DNA of 41,952 nucleotides from Lingula anatina (Eukaryota; Brachiopoda; Lingulata; Lingulida; Lingulidae), in the NCBI RefSeq assembly GCF_001039355.2, contig NW_019773613.1, positions 18,800 to 60,751 of the forward strand, written 5' to 3'. Position numbers and translations under genes: made by a program. Below, piece by piece: positions 1 through 12,308 of the stretch (positions are counted from its first letter, which is position 1; each line of letters opens with the position of its first letter). A model generated the notes under the pieces. That model saw only the letters and a list, made by a program, of their open reading frames with translations, ran no database searches and was not told where the DNA came from.

Positions 1-1928
1 TAATAATTGCAGTAAGCAAGAAGGAGGAAATGCTGAAGACAAAACAACGCCGTGGGTATGTGTGACTTTCTCCCTTAACATTTTCTATGATGCTGTCAAA
101 GAAAAAGGAACCGAGATAGCGATCATTTAAACCGCTGCTGTTTACAGGTGGACTTCTTCGTTTACCATTTAAATGCCCCCCTCCCCCAGCAGACCCAACT
201 TGAGGAATGCCATTGTAGCTACAGTACACTGTATATCAAACTTTGGTCCAAATTATGAAATGTTTAAGCACAAAATGATAATTTGAGGGTATTTTTTCAT
301 TCAAGACAAAATTCAATAACTATGATGTGTGACAAAAGAGACTTTACAAAGCTTTACGTGTACTTAGATATATTCCAGTAACATATGGAGATAGGCTAGC
401 GACGTAATTGTAACCTCAACAGGCAGTGGACTTCTTTGCGTTAAAAACAAATTCATTTCGAAATCAAAAGAGCATTTTTTTGGGGGGCGCGTGGGTGGGG
501 GGGTGGGGGGGGGGGTAAATAGTAACTCATTCCGTAATCCTTCCTGCGCATTTATTTAATCGTATCAAAACGTTTGATACACAATATTCACTAGTGTCAT
601 AATTGTGGCGATGTATTAAAACCATAATTGTACAAAGTAGGTTAGCATAAGTTAGGCAACAACCAGTGTGAAGAACAACTCCCTTTTAAGTGAGGCAAGA
701 CAACCTATTCAAACTGATTATAACCTTGATAAAGACACAAGGTAAAGGAGTTATGTAAACTAGCGTGTGAAAACACATTCTTTGTCACTGTTACAAGACA
801 ATGGAGGCGACCAAGTGGGGTAATTACAATATACCCCTGTACAGTCAAAGAGAAATTAGTAATGAAAGCTTACATCGGGTCAGCCCTTAATTTGCTTGTC
901 CGAAAGAAAGAGATAGATGTCGCAACGCGAATCCTTTTATTAACCCTTCATGAGTTTGTGTAAAAGTGTGAAAGACAGGCAACGATCTCGAGTCGCTGTT
1001 GATATTGTTCGCAATTAATATTGGAGTATACCGCCTACATGTAAACATCAGACAAGGCGTTGAGATCGATAAAAGTGGAGGTTTATCTGAAAAATTAGAT
1101 GCCATTTTTGTGAAATGACTTATTAAGTGATGTGCATGTACCGAACATGTTTAAATTCTTGATTTTTATTATTTGAAACATCTTCATACACGGCCTCATA
1201 TTTATATTTCTCTCATTCATTTTATTGTATAACATGGGACTCTAAAGCACAGGACATTGTGAAAGTGGCTACAGAGACTTGTTATCCTTTATGCAGTTTT
1301 ATAGCGTGGATGAACTAGAAACAGGCTTTACTTAGCTTTACTTAATTTACGAAAATTTAAACAAAATCAATCTGCAAGGCTTGCTTTGACTTGATGTTAA
1401 CCTAACACTGGTTTTAAAAGGAGTAATATAAATATGTTGGATGGATTAAATCACCGACACCGTTCTATTTTAACTTAACGTGGTCATATACACAGTAACA
1501 CAGATAATATTTATAAGTTGTCTGTCGTTCAGCACGCATTATAGGCGAGTAGCCAAACAGTGACGATGATCAATCCAAGTAAAATCTAGGCAAGTATTGT
1601 TTACAAAATAGATCATGATGAATAAACCTACACTTTAATAAATAATCACCACACGGTTCTGTTTTTGTCACTTAAAAGCTTTCGTTTAAAGACGCTCAAT
1701 GATATCAAAAATGATTCGACGCTTTAAAAATGGACCGGTTCAAGGGGCATTTTTTGTTTCAGCTAGGGACTTCAGGTAGAGGATTCAGTGTACCGGGTAG
1801 GTGTTTCCTCGGATGATAACAGCATCACACCCTAGGTCTATATATATTTTGTCCAAGCTTCCTATTCCTACTACTAAACTAATAACTCTAAACCACAAAG
1901 GTTTGTGCGGTAAAAATATTTAAACTAA
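1..1928. other. Intergenic, nothing assigned
   Basis: Apart from the G-rich tract, only short chance open frames and AT-rich DNA are visible. No exon with splice sites or domain similarity was found. Confidence 0.4.
481..516 (+). repeat. G-rich tract with G-quadruplex potential
   Basis: Five or more G runs separated by one to four bases lie in 36 nt (TGGGGGGCGCGTGGGTGGGG, then longer G runs). No gene is nearby. Confidence 0.7.
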
Positions 1929-1959
1929 ATGAGGTGCATTGACAGAGGCACAAGTACAA

Positions 1960-2935
1960 TCCAACGCCAATGTGCAACAGGGGAAAGTCTGACAGTGTAT
2001 TACATAATATATGAAAGTGCGGTCAACATTAACAGTGTAAGACATCAGTTAAAGAGGAGGGGGTCTTACTATCTTTTGTTAAACGCGACAGTTATTATCT
2101 CTCGAACAAGCTTAAACCATGCCTTATACAATTACTGTGTCTCCGGCTGTCGTGCAGAAACGGCATGTCGAACATATTTTGCTACAGTTACAAACAGGGA
2201 AAACTAGCGACTTAGTTGTTCTAGATCGCTCTAGTAAGAAAGCATAAGTGCGGCGCCCGGGCAAAACAATCAACTACCCGGTATAACATTCATATATTAG
2301 CGTTTACATATGACGCGCAAAGAGCTAAGTACATATGACGCGCAAAGAGCTAAGCAATTAGCCCTGACAAAGTGGTCCGTTTTTAAACAACAACGAGAAA
2401 AAAGAACGCCTTGTCATAGTTATGAGACAAATCGCTTGCAACGTGCAACAAGGGGGATGGCTGACAGTGTGGTCACACTACCTGTACATGTTTATGAAAG
2501 TACGTTGAATTAACAGTCTTCGACATCGCCCAAAGAGGAGGGACTTACTGTAGCCCTCAATCTATTGTTAAACGCGATCATTATCTTTTCTCATACAACC
2601 TTAAACAAAACCTAAACAATAAGATTGTTAAATCAGATAAGTGATGTAAAATCATACTGGAAATTTACGTTGACGACGGAGACTTCCATTCGCAAAGTTA
2701 ATGAAACAAGACTGGTCCAAGTTAACTGCCCATATTGAATAAATCTTGGACTGTTAAACCTAAAGCCATGCTTCACTTTGGTAATAGTTATTTAGTAAGC
2801 TAGGTTTATTCACATATATCACAAAGCATAAGGGCGTTATGCTGCAAACAACCCACTTTGAACGCAATCGTCATCGCTGCCGAACAACCTGAAATCATGC
2901 CTATACAATATTAGGAGATGCACGTCGAGTAAAAG
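1960..2935 (+). repeat. Diverged direct repeats
   Basis: Three segments near 1960-2145, 2430-2620 and 2840-2930 share words in order: GTGCAACAGGG-like, TGACAGTGT, AAAGAGGAGG, TTGTTAAACGCGA and CTTAAACCATGCC-like. This suggests an old tandem array with units of roughly 0.45 kb. No coding role is evident. Confidence 0.5.
2306..2354 (+). repeat. Tandem duplication, 25-bp unit
   Basis: The unit ACATATGACGCGCAAAGAGC plus TAAGT occurs twice in direct succession, with the last base changed. It is a recent duplication. Confidence 0.95.
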
Positions 2936-3568
2936 ATTCAACACCTGGGTGCCCAGCACTATTATGAAAAGGAAAAATGACTTGACGTTTCATGCACAAT
3001 CATCATCGAAAGCCTTATATCAATATGCCGCATGCGCAGTCGATTTTTATCAAAATAAAAAGTGTGTTTCATACAAGCAAAATCTAACTTTCCTTTATAA
3101 CTGTTACTGAACAGCGAAGAGTTACATAAACCCAGTTATAAAATTACAAATGTAATTATGAGGCTAATTTCTCTAATGTGGAATGAAATATTTTGTTGGC
3201 TTACAAATAATAGGACACTCACTTTAATCTTAAAAGAAGTTAGTTAATGTGCTCGTTCCCCTAACGCGCGTGCCAAAAGGTCCCATCAAATAACCAGATA
3301 CACATCTGTCTATACTGGTAACTAGTGAAAATCTGTCTGTGGCCTTTGTAATGGGTAGACACTCACCGCGTTAGTTGCGACAATGATTATTTCTTCACAG
3401 CGATTTATTCATTTAATTATTAAATCATAATATATTTATTAAATTATTTGAAATAATTTACTCTTTTTTAATGATTTATACCATCTAATTTTTATCTTTT
3501 TTATTTGATTCTTAATGTCATCTAATTATTTACTTAATTCTTTAAATAATTTATTTATTTATTTATCA

Positions 3569-3732
3569 AGCCCGTAGCCAGCAATTTCAAAGGGGGGGGG
3601 GTCTTTTTCTGAAAAAGTGGACCTTTTACCGAAAAATCCCCATGTACTTATGTCAAATTTTACCCAGAGTGGACTTTTTTTCAGCAAAAGGGAGTTCTTT
3701 CGAACCTCTTGAACTCCCCCTGGCTGCGGGCC
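3569..3732. mobile_element. Short foldback element inside a TTTA microsatellite
   Basis: The ends AGCCCGTAGCCAG and CTGGCTGCGGGCC are inverted repeats. The interior has poly-G and several AAAAGTGGAC-like words. TTTA-rich simple sequence flanks it on both sides (to 3566 and from 3734). Confidence 0.65.
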
Positions 3733-3733
3733 T

Positions 3734-3735
3734 GT

Positions 3736-3766
<31 letters not shown>

Positions 3767-3768
3767 TT
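3734..3768. repeat. (TTTA)n microsatellite
   Basis: About eight to nine TTTA units directly follow the foldback element. Confidence 0.95.
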
Positions 3769-4684
3769 AAGATTTTCTATTATTATCCTTTTACGGATTC
3801 GCTCTATTATTTTATATAAAATGTAACTTAATGTAGTAATTGAGGCAACGCTTGTTTTAATAATGTTTCTTTCTTTGTTATTTCTAAACAGTAATCTATT
3901 TTTACACAGGTCGCGATGATGAAAATTTGTGTACGGAGCATCTTTAAACTTTTTGAGACGGGTGATTTGTTGATCATGCTGATGTACGACATGCATGTTT
4001 ATCAAATTCAATTTTTGACCACAGAACACTTCATATTGAATTAAATAACTGATACTAAATTAAACTAGCAGTTATCTTGCAACACTTAAAACATGATCAG
4101 CTGCGCGTGCCAAGCTAGTGAACATAAGGATAGGTGGCCACGGGAGTGGCACGCGTTAGCATGGGTTCTAGCATCTTAAAGCTATAATCCTATTGTCACA
4201 ACAAACAATGGGCACCTTCTGGCTGATGCATCCTGCTGTTAATTACACCTAGTCATAGCGGATTGTCGCGCTCGCGCTGGACCACAGAAACAGGCGTCAT
4301 GGGGTTCACTCGCCTAAGGTATTGTGTGTTATTACGCCTAAACTATTGTGTTTTTGCGTTCGAATTTTGAAGGGATTAGACGGCTTTCCATTGTTTGTCC
4401 GCCCCCTTCTATTCACAGGATAGGGATTAAAACATTCTGACGCTTTTAAAACGTCGTACAACAGAAACATAATTATTATTTCTACTGTAACTTCACGAAA
4501 AATGGTCCGATGGAGCTGATTTTCGAACTCGACCTGTCTCTGAGTCTTCACATAAAAACGACCAACACGGGCATTGGGATTTCGTGCGGGTCCGGTTGCA
4601 ATACACTTTCATCAAGAACTAATATAATGTTGAGAAGAAGATAAGATGAATGGAGACTATAATAACAAAAAGGAAGCCATCGTA

Positions 4685-6116
4685 CACCGCAAAAACAGTG
4701 TTTAGCTCTGAAACACATTTCTAAGCGCCTGTTTTGTCTCATTTTTCGACGCGTTTAGCACCTAAGCACGTTTAGCCTATTAACATGTTACACGCTTTGA
4801 CGTGTTTGACGCCTAATAAATGTAGGGTGTATTTGTTTAACTTTAGGGTGATAACGTTTTCAACTGTTTCAATCTCTCTCACATACACACACACCTACAC
4901 ACACGAAAACACGGTCACCTTTAACTGCTATAGTTATCTTTATCTATAACAGGGTACCGTGAACTGTCAACATAGTTGACTTCACACAATCATCTTTACA
5001 GCGGGACTTATTCATCCTTGTGTTAGCTGACCTTGCGAGGAAGGTTATTTTGAATATATTTCTGAAAAATAAGTTAGGAAAATTCACTAGTTTACTACAG
5101 ACACGAGACAACTATCACTTATACTTTAAAACATTTTTTTCATATTTTGATAAAATGCGTTACGGTATTGATGTTCATTTATATATTTATGAGTAATGAA
5201 CAATAGAACTTCTGGATGATGGTGGGGTATTCATTATAATGGTTTATTTAAGCTTTCATCGCCTGCTGGTTATTTTGGTAACGATAGTCCGAACATTTAA
5301 CAAATCGCACCGACTAACCCCAAGCCCATTTTGGAATTAACCGCTAACTGTAGTTCATACAGCACAAGACGTGTTTTGGTTATTTATAAAAAAAGGTTTT
5401 CAAAACATTAAATAATGTTTTTCCAGAATGTTATAAAACGCTTATAAAACTGCAGGGGCATCATTTTGCATGGAGTTAAAAACACCCATAACGTTACCAT
5501 AACGTTAATCTATACCATCACCATCATGTAACCAGCTGATAACGTCATGAAAACGTTATTTGTTATTTGGACTGTTATACTTAATAGGCCTATTTTAAAC
5601 AATCACACGTTACTGCAAGGAAGGACACAACGCGTTCGAGCAGGCTGCTTCACGCCTCCAACAGCTCCATACGTTTACAAGGGGAAGTGTTCAGCCAAAT
5701 TGTTGAGTCTTGTAATCAACTTTTTATGGGATCGTATACATGGGATTGTAAAGCATATTCTTTCTGTGACAAGCTTGAAAAGCTAAACGTGTTGTTCAGC
5801 AGCTCCACGCGTTAAGGATTTCCACTCCTATAGCAGCAGCTCCATATGTTTAGCAGCCTCACGCGCTTAACAGGGGAAGCTTACTAGTGCTTAGCCAATG
5901 TACTTAGCTTGTGATAGACTTGTTAGAAAATCATATGCCGGTGAGGCTAAACACATAGCTAAACGTGTAACACTGCCACCGTGTCTAGCTTTTTCTTCTG
6001 TGAAACGCTTGTACGGTAAAGCTATACGTGTTTAGCATTTACACAGATTTCTAAATGCGTATAGGTGGCTAACGTGTGTTGTATGTATTTAAATGCTAAA
6101 CACTGTTTTTACAGTG
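4685..6116. mobile_element. Non-autonomous DNA transposon with GTTTAGC subterminal repeats (1432 bp)
   Basis: The terminal 22-bp inverted repeats are CACCGCAAAAACAGTG (left) and CACTGTAAAAACAGTG (right, read inward), each continuing TTTAGC. Both are flanked by TA. The outer 130 bp at the left and about 300 bp at the right are dense in GTTTAGC/GCTAAAC, ACGTGT and CGCG words in mirror orientation. There is no long open frame. Confidence 0.65.
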
Positions 6117-6270
6117 TATAGGCTATCTCCGCCACATTGTCCAGGGTAACTGACCCTTATGAGCCTTGTTTATTGAAAATAACACAATAATGACGAAACC
6201 AAAATCTGCATTCACGCATTGCAATTTGAACGTATCGACCCCCAAAAATTATATATGTGACAAATATATA

Positions 6271-6724
6271 CCCAGCAGGCATAGTTGCGTTGGATCAACG
6301 TTGAAAACAGGTTGATACATTGAATTGCCGTTGATCTACCTAAATTCAACGTAAAATCAACGTTGATCCAGCCACGTTGACTCAACGTTGTATTTTGGTC
6401 ATTGACACAATCTTGCAGACATGGATTATATTTTAAAATATTAATTGTTGAAAACGTGATACTTTGTTTATCAATACTGTAACTAACTTAATCAAAATAA
6501 TCAAAAAAGTGTTAAAGTAAAAGTGACAGTTGTTTTGTGTCTTTAGTGAACTAGTGAATTTTTTTAACTTGTTATTCAGATATACATTCCAATAAACTGA
6601 ATTCCTTTCAAGGTCAGCTAACACTAGGATGAATAAGTTGCTGTTAATGATGGAGTGAATTAATAAATTTAACAGTTCTTGGTAACATGTTATACATAGA
6701 CAGGTTGAGGTGACTGTGACTTTG

Positions 6725-6789
<65 letters not shown>

Positions 6790-7018
6790 TCTAAACCTTG
6801 GAAATTTTAACTTAAAGGCCATACTTTTATACCCTACACTTAGGTCATTTCAATGTCTTTTCTACAAGAATGTTGTCTAACAACTGGGGTTGATACAATG
6901 TTGTTATCTGACGTTGATACAGCGTTGTTATCTGAGGTTGAGTCAACTTTCAAATCCAACGTCTTATCAACGTTATGGTTCAACGTTGTTTCAATGTTAA
7001 AACAACATGCCCGCTGGG
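6271..7018. mobile_element. CAACGTTG-rich MITE with internal (TA)n
   Basis: The inverted ends are CCCAGCAGGCATAGTTG and CCCAGCGGGCATGTTG (read inward). Next to each end, CAACGTTGA-like words repeat many times (6289-6395 and 6870-7000). The middle holds AT-rich DNA and a long TA microsatellite. A weak ATA flank is present on both sides. Confidence 0.7.
6726..6787. repeat. (TA)n microsatellite
   Basis: About thirty TA units lie inside the CAACGTTG element. This is likely a length-variable, cruciform-prone tract. Confidence 0.95.
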
Positions 7019-7839
7019 ATAGCTCCATCTCCAGGGATAGTCCCATCCCAGGCGCACATTAATTCTCAAGCACCCTTGTGTATTACTTATGATACGTGGA
7101 TCTACCATAAATGGAAACTTTTTGACTACCACTAACAATGAAGCTAGTTTCACAAATGATGACATTTCTATTAGCCCCCCAAAGTGTATATTAATTCATT
7201 CCAACTGAGATTTTGTAAATAATAAAGTCACGAACGGAAAAACGGAAGGGACCAGCATTATTCCCGACATCGGTCACAGAAGTCCAGAGATAATAATTTA
7301 CACGACACATATGTATCCAATACTCCATAATTGTCATTAGAATACCTTTGAACATTATTATATGTGTCGGTGAGGTGAATTATACAGGGTTGACATCCCT
7401 ACATGTATATATTACACCTTTCCTATTCATTATCGACTCACCATATATGATGTGTCCACCTTTTCACTATGGCTTGAAAGTGTGGCTGTAATATGAATAG
7501 TCTATTTTGTCCAGTTCAAATCAACTTGGGCTGAAGAGGACGAGTAGTCTATTACACAGTAGGTTCCCCTGGTTCCGTGATACAAACGGCAAAGTTCGTT
7601 ATGCGTATGCTTTCACAAAGTTACCACTTTAATTTGTTTAGAACTGTACTGTAATATTCAGATTTATGTTTCTGGCGAAGGGATTTTATTATAGTGTTTA
7701 TTGATATATTGAACGGATTTATCAATAAACACACCCCTTTACCCCTCCCTTTTACAGAAATGAGTACTCCCCCGGTCATGACCTCTCAGTAAATGTCATA
7801 ATAACGACTGCAATAGTTTTGAAAAGAAAACTCCAGGAC

Positions 7840-8011
7840 TCAGTTTCACAAAAAAATCTTAAGTCAGTTCCCTGGCTTATTAACTAGGAATTCCATGCCA
7901 GTACTGTTACACTGCTCCTGATAGGGTAAGATGTATCCATGTGACCATGTAACCATGGCAATTAAGTTCTTAGCCAGGGAACCTGACTTGAGGTTTTTGT
8001 GAAACCGGGGC
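7840..8011. mobile_element. Foldback MITE with long inverted ends (about 172 bp)
   Basis: Left CAGTTTCACAAAAAAATCTT then AAGTCAGTTCCCTGGCT, and right (read inward) CGGTTTCACAAAAACCTC then AAGTCAGGTTCCCTGGCT, form inverted arms of about 40 bp around a short centre. Confidence 0.75.
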
Positions 8012-11000
8012 AAGGCCAAAGCTTTTATCGCTTACATGATAAGCCGTTGATAACGGGAGTGAAATGCCAATAAACGGTTGTTTCGGTGTTGATGAATTTA
8101 TCGTTTATCATTTGCTTAAATATCTGTACTAAACACACATAAACGTTAAAGTGATTGCATTTCCTTTTTCCCACGCATTACCCCTGAAACGCATACACAG
8201 GTAGTCTATATTCACAGAGAAAATAACTGTTGTAAAATAGCACGACACTAATTTCCGTTTTCACATTCAGAGTGTGTTCTGAGTAGATTTCTAAGTAAAT
8301 TAAATTGAAAACACAACTATTTTGTATATTCTTAAAAGATGATAAATTATAATTGTTATAAAGCACCAGACCTTTCAGCTTGTGTGCCTTCTTCAGGGAC
8401 TTAAAAACAACAAACAACTATGATGCGTAATCTACGTATACGTTATTTAAAGCACGCGATGTATAAAGTTATTTTAAAATGTATAACATTGAACAATATA
8501 TGACATGGGAGTCATAGGTGTATTTTTTATTACTTCCTTGTTCCCTAGGTGATGATAGGGCTGTTCGAGATGGATGGACAGCAAATGAACCCTTTGCTGT
8601 GCACAACATGTCTTTTTAAAGTGAAGGTTGTCCAAACGAGACAATGGGCGGGGGTGGGAATGTCTCCATAAAAGTAGAGTCGTTGCCCAAATAAAACTGT
8701 ACCACAAGTCTTATCTATTTAAGCTGGCAAAGGATCAATTCGTGTGACGACTTGCGCAGACTTGCTTTTGGCAAGTCAGGTCACAACGTAATGGACACGG
8801 CATCTCAGGCCACAAAAATATGGATTCACAGGGCAGTGAGTTGAACTCGAGAAATATCACTCTCAGACAAAACTCCGAGTATATATGCTCACCTTGCTTC
8901 TTTCATGTCTTTATAACAATTTTGTATTCAAACATCTAATGAAATTTGATATTTGAAAAAAAATATTTTAGGATTTTACAAGTGTCACTACTTTGCACCA
9001 TTGCTATTATATGGCGCAGAGTACATGTTCTAAATAAGTATACCTGCAAACAGCAAAGATTGTTTGATAGTTATAAAAATATAAATGTTAATCATAATAA
9101 CTAAATCACTCTGCCGGCTAACTGGCTACCAGTCATTGCCAAGATGTGCTTAGTTTATAGCAGTCTCCTCTAGTTCGGGACATTTACAGAAATGTGTGAA
9201 CATGATATTAATTCGAGAAAGGGTATTTTATAGTGTTTGTAAATGTTAAAAAGGAAATTACCAAAAACATATAGATTTCCATATTGAGAAGACATGTTTC
9301 ACTCTACTCCCACTCTACTCCCCCTCTCCTGATTTCCTGGTCCGAGGAGCTATATGTTTTTCCTAAGCTGTTAAACGAGCTTGCTAGAAACCAGATGTGG
9401 AGATAGTGATATTTTATTACCCGAGCCAGACTACCGACTTACCGAGCTTACAGGTTGAAATAAATGGGCAGGGGGGAGTTATATATCTTCTTAACCGACC
9501 AAGCTAGATAACCACGAAACATGATGAAGTATACCAAAAGAAAGGCTCAACTTGATTTTTTAAAATTTCAGATGGTTATTTCATAACATGATAGTTGCAT
9601 AAGAGATAAAAGGCGCAAAACAGAATATACGGTAAAATGCTTCGAACAATTAAATAATGTAGATGTACAATTAACGTTAAATATTTTTGTTTTGCCTTGG
9701 ATTGGCTCCATGGTCCAAAAGCAACAGTAATAACTCATTATCTACGGGTATGCGCCATATATGTAAACCTGCGCCGTCAGTCAAATCCGCACATGAATCA
9801 GCTGTGTCAAACTGTAGGAATTTTTGTTTATTTATTGATAGACTATGATTATATTAAACCTACAGTTCTTGATAGTCATACCGAAACATGCCCTTGGCTG
9901 CCTCTCTTTTGGCCTCTAAATTATTTTCTTTGGTATATAGTTTTTATTCGGAAGCATGCTAATATGTCGTTCGGTGGGGTGGGGGTGGGTTATTAAAAAC
10001 CAATTTTATTGGTTTAAACGGCCATGTGAAGTATCCGCGAGATCTCGGCATGAATTGAAAAAGATAAATTGATAAATTGCAGGGTATTCCCTAGTATAAT
10101 GCTAATATAATTATCTTATGCTCCCCCTCCAACCCTGACCTCTTGTAATAACTACCCATTGCTTTAATATGAAAGATCAACTGCACTCCGGGGAAGTGAA
10201 CGTCTGAGTCACGTTACCGACGCTCACGTTTTACATAACGTTTTTATTTTATTATTACATATCACTTTTAATAACTGTTGGCTGCTTTCCATGTTAGAGG
10301 GTACATGTACAATAACATAAACAAGAGAAAATAATGGGACATGCCATATACAGTATTTATGCCGATATTAAACTAAATATGTGTGGCTTACATTTTCACT
10401 TTTTGTTAACAGTTTTTTTTAACATTGAACATAATATTTTTGGGTTAGAGTGTCTTCATCTGTAGCGGTGTTTTAAAGGGTCAGGAAGTTAACAGGTTTG
10501 AGACGCACCATCATGACAGCGAGTGAGGTCCCCCCCCCCCCCACACACACAAACAATCACCCACGAATTATAATGCAGAGCACGCCATATAAATATTGTA
10601 ATAGTATTAAACATCCTAAAGGAAGTCACGCAGCAAAACTTTTGTGTTCTTTAAAAAATGTGAGACTATATTATAGCAAATACAATACGAATTTAAATAA
10701 TTGAAATGCATTTTTTTCTAACATTCAGTTTACATACGTTTTTTGGTAGCCTCTAAAAGCTTTAAACCTGAAAAACTGGAGAACATAACAGAGTCAGCCA
10801 AGGACACGTTTGGGGAACACGTTTGAACACGTCATGATTGACATTTACAGGTGTAGGACCAGAACAGAGCTTCTTGTAAACAGTTTAGAACCAAGGGACC
10901 AAATCTTATTTGAGGACCAGACATGATACTTCCCAGTTATATATACCAGCTTCGAATTTTGTCGAAGGAAAAAATTGAACTTTTGCTCTGTATTATGGTT

Positions 11001-11844
11001 AATATTTTTTTTTTTTTTTTTTGCCTTTGCATAACTTACTACATGTATCACGGATCGGAATCTATTTTTTAATCTCAATATTTCACTGCGTAAGCGTTTT
11101 TTATGCAGCCAAAATTTAACAAGCGCACCGACGCTCAGTGTTTGCTCAAATATAAATAAGAAATAATTCCATATGACTGAAAAATGTCATTTATTAAAAT
11201 GACGAAACGTAATATGATACGAAATTACAAGATGGGGGCATGGTAACAACATCAAATTAAGTGATCATACATACATCCTCCATACAATGGATCAAAAAAT
11301 TGGCGAAAGAGCAAAACAATGTCAAAAGCTACTGGAGAAAGTTGGCAGAAATAAATAAATAAATAAAATAAAGACAATATAATACAGAAATAAATGTAAG
11401 AGAACACATTCACCAAGGCAGGTGATAGAGGATAGTGGAGGGTGACAATGAAATTGAAATATTAAACTTCGTCATCTTAAAGTGTGGCTGATAAAACAGT
11501 TCAAGCTGGTGCTTTATCGAATCTAAAAACCGATCTGATTGCACCAATGATAGCGTTTCAAATATCTTAGTCCACACTAATTAAAACCAAATGTGAGTGT
11601 CTGGATACTGCCCCGGTCATCTGTTAATAAGACGTCACACAAACCCTAAACTTAAACTATCCCCTACATGTGTATAACCCTGCCATTTCCCCCATAAACA
11701 CAACTATTTATCATATAATGTTTTTTTAGTTTGAATAGAGAGCTAGAGTGTTCGAATAACTCGAGCGCTTATTCACCAGTTTTAGTTTTTTTTAGAATGG
11801 TAAAACGGTTCAGAATTTGACCATTTTTGACCATGTTATATACC
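8012..11844. other. Intergenic region downstream of gene B
   Basis: No supported gene. Simple sequence includes a C run with CA repeats at about 10530-10550, an 18-base T run near 11005-11022 and AAAT repeats near 11352-11372. Open frames here are short and unlike any family I recognise. Confidence 0.4.
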
Positions 11845-11850
11845 TTTATT
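11845..11850 (-). terminator. Gene B polyadenylation signal (AATAAA)
   Basis: A canonical AATAAA on the minus strand lies about 90 nt past the gene B stop. This supports the short terminal exon as a real transcript end. Confidence 0.6.
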
Positions 11851-11937
11851 CATCGATTCATTTCGTAAAAAAAACTTCACAAAGTAATATCCATGTGCAT
11901 GACAAGAAACAAAATTAAGCAAATAATATTTTTGCGT

Positions 11938-12139
11938 TTAACCAATCTGAATGGGGGGGCGCAAATTGCTCAAGCTGATGAAGCTGTCTACATTGCTGTT
12001 ATCTGTAATGTTTCGGTTGAAATCGCAAACCAAGCCTTCACGTTGGCAGTGGCAGTAATGATATAACCGAGCTGAACGATTGTTAAAGGCAGGCGCAGGA
12101 GCAATCGTAGCATCAAAATAGGAGTAAGATGGCTCAACC
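11938..12139 (-). CDS. Gene B exon 10 (terminal exon with stop)
   Basis: This 202-nt exon includes HYCHCQREGLVCDFNR, homologous to HYCHCQAK/VCDFSQ in gene A. It ends PPIQIG followed by TAA at 11938-11940. Gene A reads PRQIG and then the basic run at this position. A run of seven C (minus strand) near 11958 could be a sequencing-length risk, but the QIG match beyond it argues that the frame is right. Confidence 0.8.
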
Positions 12140-12272
12140 CTGAAATAGATATACCTCCTTACATGCTTTTAAATTATATAGTGTAAACTACTGTAAAGTA
12201 GCGTTAACATTAATAAAATAATGTGCCACTTATGTGTGCTACCTTTTAATAGAAAAATACTGATTACAGAAT

Positions 12273-12308
<36 letters not shown>

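Noticed and set aside
1929-2207. 92-residue plus-strand open frame
   Set aside because: It lies in the diverged direct repeats, has no recognisable domain and no matching frame in the sister repeats.
6433-6822. 129-residue minus-strand open frame
   Set aside because: Its length comes from reading the (TA)n microsatellite as Tyr-Ile repeats inside a MITE.
9697-9996. 99-residue plus-strand open frame
   Set aside because: Composition looks like chance translation of AT-rich DNA. No homologous pattern, splice sites or neighbours support it.
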